Source: CAZENU01 sp965222125
GTDB taxonomy: Bacteria > Chloroflexota > Dehalococcoidia > Lucifugimonadales > CAZENU01
Length of the DNA stretch: 64,000 nt
Assembly (NCBI GenBank): GCA_965222125.1
Contig: CBDCTC010000003.1
Span: forward strand, 124,001 to 188,000
Reading direction: 5' to 3'
A model generated the notes under the pieces. The model saw only the letters and a list, made by a program, of their open reading frames with translations, did not search any database and was not told where the DNA came from. This document shows positions 16,147 through 25,217 of this stretch, piece by piece (position 1 is the stretch's first letter; each line of letters begins with the position of its first letter). The position numbers and the translations under genes were made by a program.

Positions 16147-16869
16147 CTACTCCGTCAGCTTCACCTGTCCGACGAATTCGCCGACCAGCTCGCCGCCGGC
16201 CAGCACGTGGCCGTCGATAGCCCTTAGCAGATCGTTCTTGGTAGCGTCCGACCCTAGCTGCAGCTCCGTGTCCAGCGCGTACAGCCGGAAGTAGTACTCC
16301 CCGACGGCCGTTGACTGTCTCTGCGGCAGGTTCTGGTACTGCGTCCATCCGATTCCCAGAGACGGCCTGCACGGCCCCGACCAGCCGATATTCTGGTCGT
16401 CGTTGGTGCCCTGTTTCACGTTGGGCCCGATCGATGGCGCGGCCGCCGTCTTCGGAACGTTCTCGGGCAGGCCTTCCGCGTCCGGCGGAATGTTCCACAA
16501 GACCCAGTGTGTCCACAAGAGGTCCGGGCGCTCTTCACGGGCGGTCTGGTTGCTGTCTACCAGCAGTGCGAGGCTCACCGCGCCGTTCGGAACGCCGCCC
16601 CAGTCGATCGGCGGCGAGATGTCGTCGCGCTCGCAGCTATACGTCCTGGGTATGCGCCTGGTCTCGTTGAACTTGGTGCTGCTGACCTCGATGCTCATGT
16701 CGAGCTGCTGGGTCAACTTGTAGACGTCGGGGTCGCCGCCTTCGGACCCGGAGTCACTCGCGGCGCCTGCCTGCCCCTCGTCGCCGCCGGAGCTGGAGCA
16801 CGCCGCCGCGAGGATGGCGAGCAACACCATCGCGACAACGGTTGATTGGAACAGTCTGCGCCGCTGCAT
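16147..16869 (-). CDS. YbhB/YbcL (PEBP-like) lipoprotein, copy 3
   Basis: 240 residues from the ATG at 16869 (GGAGG seven bases upstream). Lipobox Cys24 (AILAAAC). The mature part shares long blocks with copy 4: MSIEVSSTKFNETRRIPR, SLALLVDS, the insert REERPDL before the HW motif, GIGWT and LDTELQLGSDATKND. The REERPDL insert is absent from copies 1, 2 and 5, so copies 3 and 4 are each other's closest relatives. It begins 91 bases after copy 4. Same cell location and uncertain role as the others. Confidence 0.87.
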   Translation of the reverse strand: MQRRRLFQSTVVAMVLLAILAAACSSSGGDEGQAGAASDSGSEGGDPDVYKLTQQLDMSIEVSSTKFNETRRIPRTYSCERDDISPPIDWGGVPNGAVSLALLVDSNQTAREERPDLLWTHWVLWNIPPDAEGLPENVPKTAAAPSIGPNVKQGTNDDQNIGWSGPCRPSLGIGWTQYQNLPQRQSTAVGEYYFRLYALDTELQLGSDATKNDLLRAIDGHVLAGGELVGEFVGQVKLTE

Positions 16870-16960
16870 CGGTCTACCTCCCGCCGCCGGGCTGCCCACG
16901 GGTAGCTGGCGGGTTCGAAGGCCGCCCGCTCGCCCGGCCAGGACGCCGGTTTATCGTCCC

Positions 16961-17686
16961 CTATTCAGTCAGTTTCACCTGGCCGACGAACTCGCCGGTC
17001 AGCACGCCTGCGGCCAGCACGTGGCCGTCGATTGCCCGAAGGAAGTCGTTCTTGGTCGCGTCCGACCCTAGCTGCAGCTCGGTGTCCAGCGCGTACAGAC
17101 GGAAGTAGTACTGCCCGACGGCCTGTGACTGCTGTTGGCGCAGGTTGCTGCCGGCGGTCCATCCGATTCCGAGCCCCGCCTTGCATGGCCCGGACCAGCC
17201 GATGTTCTGCTCGTCGTTGGTGCCCTGTCCCGCGTTGGGCCCCATCGACGGCACAGCCGCCGTCTTCGGCACGTTCTCGGGCACGCCGCTGGCGTCCGGT
17301 GGAATGTTCCACAGCAGCCAGTGCACCCAGACCAGGTCCGGGCGCTCCTCCCGGACGAGCTGGTCGCTGTCGACCAGCAGCGCGAGGCTCACGGCGCCGT
17401 CCGGAACGCCGCTCCAGTCGATCGGCGGCGAGATGTCGTCGCGCTCGCAGCTATACGTCCTGGGTATGCGCCTCGTCTCGTTGAACTTGGTGCTGCTGAC
17501 CTCGATGCTCATGTCGGGCTGCTGGGTCAGCTTGTAGATGTCGCCGTCGCCGCCTCCGGACCCACCGGAGTCACTCGCGGCGCCGGCCTGACCGCCGTCG
17601 TCGCCGGAGCTGGAGCATCCCGCGGCGAGCGCCGCCAGCATCGCGGCGGCAACGAGCACGGCCCCGAGTGATCTAACCTGGAACAT
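16961..17686 (-). CDS. YbhB/YbcL (PEBP-like) lipoprotein, copy 4
   Basis: 241 residues, the first gene of the four-gene array. Lipobox Cys24 (LAALAAGC) followed by a Gly/Ser/Asp linker. PEBP core with FNETRRIPRTYSC, ISPPIDW, SLALLVDSDQ and WVHWLLWNIP. It closely resembles copy 3. The gene is divergent from the propeller protein at 17996; the shared 310-base gap holds a strong promoter for that gene, and no equally clear promoter for this one was found. Tandem duplication is plain; a common or graded ligand specificity is inference. Confidence 0.87.
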   Translation of the reverse strand: MFQVRSLGAVLVAAAMLAALAAGCSSSGDDGGQAGAASDSGGSGGGDGDIYKLTQQPDMSIEVSSTKFNETRRIPRTYSCERDDISPPIDWSGVPDGAVSLALLVDSDQLVREERPDLVWVHWLLWNIPPDASGVPENVPKTAAVPSMGPNAGQGTNDEQNIGWSGPCKAGLGIGWTAGSNLRQQQSQAVGQYYFRLYALDTELQLGSDATKNDFLRAIDGHVLAAGVLTGEFVGQVKLTE

Positions 17687-17918
17687 CGGCCTCCCTCCTC
17701 GCGATAGTGCCCCGCGCGCCGACGAGGCACCGTCCCGCAGCCCCGTCCTGTCGGGAAGCCACGGGACTGTATTGTACGCTGTTCTCGGGCGGGATGCCCG
17801 TCTTCAGTGTGTATCACACTCCCTGAGGTCTCGCCAACCGCCCGGTCTCGAAGGAAGCCCCACGACCGGCCACCTCGAGTGACGTTCCGCTTCGGCGTCT
17901 GAGACACGGCGCCCCGCT

Positions 17919-17947
17919 TTGACACGGTCACCTCCCTCAACTATAGT
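17919..17947 (+). promoter_or_regulatory. Sigma-70-type promoter for the propeller gene at 17996
   Basis: TTGACA (17919-17924), 17-base spacer, TATAGT (17942-17947). The start of transcription would be near 17954, 40 bases before the ATG. The rest of the 310-base divergent gap (17687-17995) shows no other clear element. Confidence 0.75.
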
Positions 17948-17995
17948 CGCGGTCAGTCGATGCGCGCCGCGCGGGAGCCATCGCAGGAGCCTCGA

Positions 17996-19447
17996 ATGAT
18001 ACAGCCGCGGCTGCACAAGCAGCTCTTCCTGGACGATCTGGCGATCGAGACCAAGTACGGCCTCAGGCGCACGCTGAACAAGCCCGACAGGGCCGGGCCC
18101 GTCATGCGGCCCGACCGCTCGCGCGGCCAGGTGTCGCTGGTGGCGAGCAGCCCGCCTCAATGGAACCCGGACCGGCAGGTGTGGGAGCTCTGGTACCAGT
18201 CGGGCTACCGCGACCCCGACTCCCGGGAGCCGGACGCGCAGGTATCGTTCACGCACTACGCCACCTCCACGGACGGCCTGCAATGGGACAGGCCGGCGCT
18301 GGGGCTCCACGAGTGGAACCGGTCCAGGGACAACAACATCGTCCCGAACGACAAGGGCCTTGTGCTCTATCACGTCCTCAGGGACGAGCGCGAGGAAGAC
18401 CCGGAGCGGCGCTACAAGGCCCTGTTCTCCGACCGGGGCAGCGGCCGTCTCCCCGCGGTATCGCCCGACGGGCTCCGGTGGACGATGATCGACGTTCCGC
18501 CGATTCCCGCCGACGACACGTCGCGGCTGACCTACGACGAGCTAAGCGAGCGGTTCGTCGCGACCGTGAAGCTCTCGACGGAGTGGGGCAGGTCGGTCTG
18601 GCTGTCGACGAGCGACGACTTCAACGACTGGACCGAGCCGGAGCTGATATTCCACGCAGACAGGATAGACGCCAACAACTGCCGTCGCAGGATCCGGCAG
18701 ATCGTGGAGGACCCCGCCTACCTCACGCCGCCGATAGTCGACAGGGTCGGCCACCCGGCGCAGGTGTACGAGATGGCGGTCATGCCCTACGAGGGGCTCT
18801 ACGTCGCCTTCCCCGTGCTGTTCAACCCGGCGGGCGCGCTGCCTCCGCCGCGCGGCAATCACAACGGCGTCAACCAGACCGAGCTCGCGGTCTCGCGGGA
18901 CCTGCGAGACTGGAAGCGCGTCGCCAACCGGGACCTGTTCCTCGGCGTTCTGCCCTGGGACGGCGAGGTCTACGACACCTCGCAGATTCTGACGTGCGGC
19001 CGGCCCGTCGTCCGGGAAGACCTGGGCGAGATCTGGGTCTACTACAACGCCTGCCGCTTTCGCTCCTGGAGGGATCAGCACGACGAGTCGTACGCCAGAT
19101 ACTTCCAGGACCTCAACTGCGTCGCCCTGGCGAAGGTCAGGCTGGACGGTTTCGTTTCCCTGGACGCGGAGAGAAGGGGCACGTTGGTCACGACACCGTT
19201 CGTCCTGGACGGCGGCGTATTCGTGAACGCCGACGCCCAGAACGGTCAGCTTCTGGCGGAGCTGGTCGACGCCGAGGACATGCGGCCCCTCCCCGGGTTC
19301 TCGCTGGCCGAGTGCGACACCGTGAACGAAGACCACCTCGGCCGCGAGCTCACGTGGGCCGGGCGGCCCGCAACTCCGCGCCAGCGCCCGGTGCGCCTCC
19401 GCTTCGAGATGAGCCACGCCAGGTTCTACGCCTTCTGGGTCGGATAG
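17996..19447 (+). CDS. Five-bladed-propeller glycosidase-like protein, copy A
   Basis: A 483-residue protein from the ATG at 17996 (AGGAG six bases upstream). It opens with KQLFLDDLAIETKYGLRRTLNKP and has repeated blade-like units (YATSTDGLQWDRPALGLHEW; WLSTSDDFNDWTEPELIF; LAVSRDLRDWKRVANRDLFLG), the pattern of GH32/GH43-like propellers acting on sugars. No signal peptide. The homologue at 41544-42992 is collinear through the whole length, with the same opening and the same DGEVYDTSQ-L-CGRPVVREDLGEIWVYYNACRFR block. A Gfo/Idh/MocA oxidoreductase follows 67 bases later, supporting carbohydrate metabolism. Catalytic acids cannot be assigned without alignment, so hydrolase activity is not certain. 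Confidence 0.65.
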   Translation: MIQPRLHKQLFLDDLAIETKYGLRRTLNKPDRAGPVMRPDRSRGQVSLVASSPPQWNPDRQVWELWYQSGYRDPDSREPDAQVSFTHYATSTDGLQWDRPALGLHEWNRSRDNNIVPNDKGLVLYHVLRDEREEDPERRYKALFSDRGSGRLPAVSPDGLRWTMIDVPPIPADDTSRLTYDELSERFVATVKLSTEWGRSVWLSTSDDFNDWTEPELIFHADRIDANNCRRRIRQIVEDPAYLTPPIVDRVGHPAQVYEMAVMPYEGLYVAFPVLFNPAGALPPPRGNHNGVNQTELAVSRDLRDWKRVANRDLFLGVLPWDGEVYDTSQILTCGRPVVREDLGEIWVYYNACRFRSWRDQHDESYARYFQDLNCVALAKVRLDGFVSLDAERRGTLVTTPFVLDGGVFVNADAQNGQLLAELVDAEDMRPLPGFSLAECDTVNEDHLGRELTWAGRPATPRQRPVRLRFEMSHARFYAFWVG

Positions 19448-19514
19448 GAGCAACGCCACGGCGTTGTGCGGCGATCGACAAGAACAAACGATAGAAACGA
19501 TAGAAAGGACTGAC

Positions 19515-20579
19515 ATGGTGCAAAAGACGTACCGAGTTGGCATCGTAGGACTCTCAGGCATCGCGGCTGGGCCTCCCGGAAGCGACGCCGGACCGCTGCG
19601 GGACGAGATCAGGGTAGGGCACACCGCTTGTCTGGCCCAGACGCCCGGCGTCGACGTCGTCGGAGTGTGCGACCTCTCATCCGAAATGCTCGACAAGTTC
19701 GCCGACACCTGGGGCGAGAGGTGGCCCAACTACACCCCGTACACCGACTACCGGGAGATGGTGGACAGGGAGGGCCTCGACATCCTCACCGTCGCAACCG
19801 GCGACGACAAGCACGCGGACATCTCGGTCTACGGCGCTACCAACGGCGTCAAGGGCGTGTTCGTCGAGAAGCCGCTCGCCACCACGATGGAGGACGCCAA
19901 CCGCATGGTCGCCGCGTTCGAGGCCAACGGCGTCGCGTCCAGCGTCGGCCACACGCGTCGGTGGCGCCCGCTGTACCACAGGGCGCGCTCGGCCATCCGG
20001 GACGGCGCCATCGGCCCGCTCCGCAACATCGTCGCCACACACGGCGGACGACGCGCCATGACGTTCCGAAACGGTACCCACGTCATCGACGGCATCTGCT
20101 TCTTCGCCGACTCCGAGCCGGCCCAGGTCTTCGCAAAGCTGGAGGAGGGATTCGACCACTGGGACCAGTACAGGGGCGACGGCGGCAAGCTGCCGGAGAA
20201 TGAGCCGGGAGTCAGCGGGTTCGTCGTCTTCCAGAACGGCGTCCGCGCCTACTACTCGGCGCACAAGGACACGCTAGACGGCTCCTCTATCGAGCTGGCC
20301 GGCCCAGGCGGAAAGCTGCTGTTCGGCTTCAACGATCCCTCGATCGAGCTGCGGACCAGTGGGCCCGACAGGGCGTCGCCGATCGTCTCCCAGACGCTCG
20401 CCCCGGTCGACTACCGGACCCACACCTACGTCGCAGCGTACCTGGAGATGATCGACCGCATCGAGAACGGCGGCGACGGCGTCTCCACCGCCCGCGACGC
20501 CCGCAAGACCGTCCAGATCATGACCGGCTTCCTAAAGTCCCACGCCGCCGGCGGCCACCTCGTGGACGTCCCCAGCTAA
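19515..20579 (+). CDS. Gfo/Idh/MocA family oxidoreductase
   Basis: A 354-residue NAD(P)-dependent sugar or inositol dehydrogenase-like protein. The ATG at 19515 follows AAAGGA. The Rossmann strand reads YRVGIVGLSGIA, a slightly altered glycine motif with an insert before VGHTACLAQTPGVDVVGVCD. The family EKP motif is VFVEKPLATTMEDANRM, and the substrate-side His/Arg region is GHTRRWRPLYHRA. The C-terminal beta-sheet domain is complete. It follows the propeller glycosidase-like gene and probably oxidises or reduces a sugar released or bound by it; the substrate itself is unknown. Confidence 0.85.
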   Translation: MVQKTYRVGIVGLSGIAAGPPGSDAGPLRDEIRVGHTACLAQTPGVDVVGVCDLSSEMLDKFADTWGERWPNYTPYTDYREMVDREGLDILTVATGDDKHADISVYGATNGVKGVFVEKPLATTMEDANRMVAAFEANGVASSVGHTRRWRPLYHRARSAIRDGAIGPLRNIVATHGGRRAMTFRNGTHVIDGICFFADSEPAQVFAKLEEGFDHWDQYRGDGGKLPENEPGVSGFVVFQNGVRAYYSAHKDTLDGSSIELAGPGGKLLFGFNDPSIELRTSGPDRASPIVSQTLAPVDYRTHTYVAAYLEMIDRIENGGDGVSTARDARKTVQIMTGFLKSHAAGGHLVDVPS

Positions 20580-20620
20580 TCGGCCGACGACAATTCGTGC
20601 CTTGATGAGGACGCACAACA

Positions 20621-22254
20621 ATGCCTACGCTTGAGTTCAAGGGCAGGCAGTACATCTACGCCCACCACATCACCGTCCCGTACCGGACGCTCGAGCCGGA
20701 TGCCGCCCGGTCGCTCAACCGGCCGGCGACGACGACAGCCTCATTGTCCACGGCGACAACCTCCACGCGTTGAAGGCCCTGCTGCCTCGCTACTCAGGCC
20801 GCGTTAAGTGCATCTACATCGACCCGCCCTACAACACCGGCAACGAGGGCTGGTCCTACAACGACAGGGTGAACAGCCCGCTCATGCGACAGTGGTTGAA
20901 GGATAACAGCCCCGTCGACAACGAGGACATGGAGCGCCACGACAAGTGGCTCTGCATGATGTGGCCCCGCCTCCATCTGCTTAAGGAGCTGCTGTCCGAC
21001 GATGGCGTGATTGTGGTGTCCATCGATGACAACGAGCAACACCACTTACGCATGCTGATGGACGATGTCTTCGGCAGTGACCACTTTATCGTTGAAATCA
21101 TCTGGCGCAAGAGGAGTACACCTCCCAACGACAAGATGATAGGGGCTGACCACGAGTACGTTCTGGTCTACTGCAAAGACCCCCAAACGGTCCAAGTCAA
21201 CCTACGCGAAAGGACTGCAGAACAGGTCGATCGCTACAAGAATCCTGACGATCACCCGAAGGGGCCGTGGGTGCCAGGCGACTTGATGGCAAACGTCAAG
21301 GGCGGACGTTACGTGGAATCTCTGTCCTTCCCAATAGTGAACCCTGCTACTGGTCAAGAGCACTACCCGGGAGAACGCGGGAATTGGAGGTTCTCAGAAG
21401 AGACGATCCTCAAGCTTATCGCCAGGAACGAGATATGGTTTGGATCAAAGGGTACTGGACGGCCTAAGCTAAAGCGCTTCCTAGCCGATGTCAAAGAAGG
21501 CGTCACGTATCCTTCGATCTGGAACTTTGTGCCCATGAACATCACGGGTTCAACAGAGATGCAGACGCTTTTCGGTGATGCTACTGCATTCGAGAATCCG
21601 AAGCCCGTAGGCCTGATCCGTGAGCTTGTAAAACTTGGATCACAACGTGACTCAATCGTCCTAGACTCTTTTGCAGGGAGTGGCACTACCGCGCACGCTG
21701 TCCTGGCCCTCAACAAAGAGGACGGCGGTAACCGCAAGTTCATACTCGTGGAGTGCGAGGACTACGCCGACACCATTACAGCCGAGCGGGTTCGACGTGT
21801 GATCAACGGAGTTCCCGGGGCCCGGGACGAATCGCTTCGCGAAGGCCTGGGCGGCTCGTTCACGTACCACAACCTTGGGCGACCTATCGACATCGAGCAG
21901 TTGCTCAACGGCGAAGGGCTGCCGTCGTATCCCACGCTTGCGGCCTACCTGCTGCACACCGCCTCGGGTATATCCGCCGGGGATGTGGGTCTGAAGCCCC
22001 AGAATGACGACGGTCTCTTCTACACTAACGGCGCGACCGACTACTATCTGCTGTACCAACCCGATCTCGATTGGCTCTCAGGCAACGACGGGATCCTGAA
22101 CGAGGAGCGGGCCAAGCGCATCAGCGCGTCCACCCGTGGCGACGGCCGCAAGGCCACAGTATTCGGACCGGGCAAGTACATCGGCCAGAGAGACTTGACG
22201 TCAATGGGGATCACCTTCTGCCAACTACCTTACGAGATGCATCGGTCGGGTTAG
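20621..22254 (+). pseudogene. mod: Type III restriction-modification DNA methyltransferase (Mod), frameshifted near the N-terminus
   Basis: A beta-class N6-adenine methyltransferase in two frames. The ATG at 20621 opens MPTLEFKGRQYIYAHHITVPYRTLEPD and runs to about 20730. The rest continues one frame over, from DDDSLIVHGDNLHALKALLPR through the catalytic motif IDPPYNTG and the AdoMet motif DSFAGSGTTAHAVL to a normal C-terminus. One missing base around CGGCCGGCGAC explains the break. Mod subunits recognise and methylate the site for the type III complex. The Res gene begins four bases downstream. The site is not a long repeat tract, so ordinary slipped-strand phase variation is not indicated; it may be decay or a sequence error. 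Confidence 0.85.
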
Positions 22255-22257
22255 GCT

Positions 22258-24796
22258 ATGGAGCTGAAGGACTATCAAGTCGCTACCCTGGAATCCTTTG
22301 CCCGCTGGCGCGACGCGCTCGCAGATGCGCAGGCCAAGGCGGAGTCTGCCATAGACGCCCTGAGGGGCGTGCTGCCCGATGTTCCCGACGACGTCCGCAA
22401 CTACCCAAAGAGCGCTTGGCAGAGGCTGGCGGTCCGGTGGGGTTGCCGAAACCGCCGGAACCTACGCGAGCCGCACGGACGATGCCGGGCGACCCATCCC
22501 GCACGTCTGCTTCAAGGTGCCCACCGGCGGCGGTAAGACGCTGCTGGCCGCCGCCGCGTTGCATCGGCTCAACCGGCAGACCGGACTGACACTGTGGATA
22601 ACGCCGACCCGCGCCATCTACGAGCAGACAAAGGCGGCACTTAAGAACCGGGAGCACCCCTACAGGCAAATGTTGGAGTGGGCCAGTCGAGGGCGGGTCA
22701 AGCTGCTGGAGAAGGACGACCCGTTCACTCGTGCGGACGCCGCCAACTACCTGTGCGTCATGCTGCTGATGCTGCCCGCCGCCAACAGGCAGAAGGGCAG
22801 GGAGTTCCTGCGGATGTTCCGCGACTCGGGGCGCTACCCGACCCTCTTCCCGGACAGCGACGACGCTCTTGGCGACGCTAGGCTGCTGAACGAGTACCCG
22901 GACCTGGAGCGCACTTCGGAGAGCGGCCCGGTCAAGCACAGTCTCTTCAACGTCTTCAAGATGCTGCGACCGGTCGTGGTCCTCGACGAGGCCCACAAAG
23001 CGTACGGTGCGAAGAAACGGGAGGCCAACGAGGAGTTCGTGCGCTCGGTGAACCGCCTCGACCCGAGCCTGGTCATCGAACTCTCCGCGACCCCCAACCG
23101 GGGCATCAGCAATCTGCTGGTGGACATCACCGGCGTGGAGCTGCAGAACGAGGAGATGATTAAGCTGCCGGTACAGGTGAAGTCGTCCACCAACGCCGAC
23201 TGGCGCACCACTTTGGCCGGGGCACACGTCGAGCTGGAGCGGTTGCGCGCCGAGGGAGTGTCGCTGCAGATGAGCGAGGGGCGCTACATCCGCCCCATCG
23301 CGGTAGTCAGGGTGCAGCGGACGGGAAAGGACCAGCGGGACAGCGAGCTTATTCACTCCGAGGACGTCCGTGACTATCTGGTGCGGGGCCTGGAAGTCCC
23401 TGCCGAGGCGGTCGCCGTCAAGTCCTCCGAGTTGGACGAGCTGCGTGGCAAGGACCTGCTGTCCGAGTTCTCGCCGGTACGTTGGATAATCACCAAGGCC
23501 GCCCTGATGGAGGGCTGGGACTGCCCCTTCGCATACGTCCTGGTAATGCTGGACAACACGCAGGCGCAAAAGGCACTCACCCAACTGGTTGGGCGGGTGA
23601 TGCGACAACCCCACGCCCGACGAACGGGCAGGGAAGCACTCGACCAGTGCTACGTCTACTGCTGCAATACCGATGTCGGCGTGGCGGTAACGCAGGTCAA
23701 GAGCGGACTGGAGCAGGAAGGGCTGACCGGTCTCGGCGACGCGGTGCTGAGCGATTCGCCGGATTTCCAGCGCGTCCCGCTTCAACGGCGGGCGAACTTC
23801 CGCAACAGGGACATATTCCTGCCGATGGTCCTGCACAAGGATGGGGCAGCCTGGCGCGAGCTCGACTACCAGCGCCACATCCTCCCCGGCGTCGACTGGG
23901 AGGCTATCGAGGCCCCGGACCCGCAGAGCAGCTTAGCTGAACCCGCCAGGTGGCAGATGGCAACCGTCGATGTCGGGGGCGTGCCCCCGGCCTACCACGG
24001 TGAGCAGGAGTTGTACATCGACAAGACGGTTCGGATTTCCTGGTTCGCCCGGCGCCTGTCGGACATCGTCCCGAACCCGTGGCAGGCGGCTCGCATATCC
24101 CGGGAACTGGTGCAGAAGCTGAGGGCGGCCGGCAGCGACGACGAAGACATTCACGATCGGCGCTCTTATCTATCGTCAGCGTTGCGAGACTACGTCACCG
24201 CCGCAGTGGACAAAGAGGCGGAGCGGGTCTTCCTAGGCAAGTTGGGTAATCGGGAAATCCGCTTCGACCTGGAGGCGGGCCAGCCGAACTTCCGCATAGT
24301 GGATACCTACGAGCTACCGGCGGCCGGCGGCCCTGGTGGGCTGCTGGCGCGCAACGACCACCAAGCGGTGCAACTCAGCCTTTTCGAGCCCGTGTACGAG
24401 AGTCAGTTCGACACCAGGCTGGAACGCAACTTCGCCCGCTACCTCGACGAGCAGAAAGCACTGCAATGGTGGCACCGCGTGGCCGTACGCCAGCTCGGGG
24501 ACTACTACCTGCGGGGTTGGAAACAGGACCGTATCTGGCCGGACTTCGTTGCCATGGGCGGCGAAACCGAGGGCAAGCCGCACGTGCTGATCTTCGAGAC
24601 CAAAGGCGAGCATCTGCGCGGCAACTCGGACACCGACTACAAGCGGAAGGTGCTGGACACTCTGGAGAATGCGTTCAGCTACGGCAAGATGACCATACAG
24701 GACGGCCCGGCCAAGGGCACCTTCCGTCTCGTGTTCAACGAGAACGAATTCCCGGAAGCTGTATCCAATCTACAGAACACCTATAGCGCCGGGTAG
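22258..24796 (+). pseudogene. res: Type III restriction enzyme Res subunit, frameshifted near the N-terminus
   Basis: Translation starts at the ATG at 22258 (MELKDYQVATLESFARW, typical of Res) and stays in frame to about 22432 (SAWQRLAV). One extra base in GGTCCGGTGGGG moves the rest to another frame, where the protein is complete: helicase motif I CFKVPTGGGKTLL, motif II VVLDEAHKAYG, motif III ELSATPNRG, the C-terminal helicase block QLVGRVMRQP, and a PD-ExK nuclease (WPDFVAMGG, then LIFETKGEH). As read, neither Mod nor Res could be made whole. The two genes overlap almost directly and form a unit of the EcoP15I type. Confidence 0.85.
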
Positions 24797-25217
24797 GTTG
24801 CCGGTCGGCCGGCCCGGTTGCGGCAGCAGTACATCTGTGCTATTCTGCCCGCATGGGACAGCCCCCTACTCTCATCACGTCTCCCTTTCACGCGGCCCGG
24901 CTCGGACCACGGCGTCTGGAACACCCCTATTCGATCTTGCGCCGCGGTGTGCCTACTCAGATAGGGCGAGCGATACACCGGGTGTCTCATTTCCCGGCTA
25001 CGTGTCCCACCGGCCAGATAGAAACGGGACAGAATGGAGCAGTTTTCAGCGGATGAAGCGATCGGCGGCCTCAAGTGGGAGGCGGACTGACGCACTCTCG
25101 TGGCCGCCCGCCTCATCTAATCTGAGCAGTTGCCGCCGCCCGCCGTCGACCGCCCGGGCGTCCCCGGAGCGGCGTGCTCTGTGGTAACTTCTCCCAAACA
25201 CCGAAGGAGTAGCCATC
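24797..25217. other. Gap of about 420 bases with no supported gene
   Basis: Between Res and the sialidase-like gene. A weak TTGCGG-17-TATTCT pair lies at 24818-24846 and would place a transcript start at the ATG of a 67-codon open frame (24853-25056), but that frame shows no recognisable protein pattern. AAGGAG at the right end belongs to the next gene. Confidence 0.4.

Noticed and set aside
20720..20740. Phase-variable switch in mod
   Set aside because: The break lies in a mixed CCGG/CGAC stretch, not in a long simple repeat of the kind that drives slipped-strand switching.
24853..25056. Leaderless 67-codon frame after a weak promoter
   Set aside because: The -35 and -10 boxes are poor and the peptide has no recognisable pattern.
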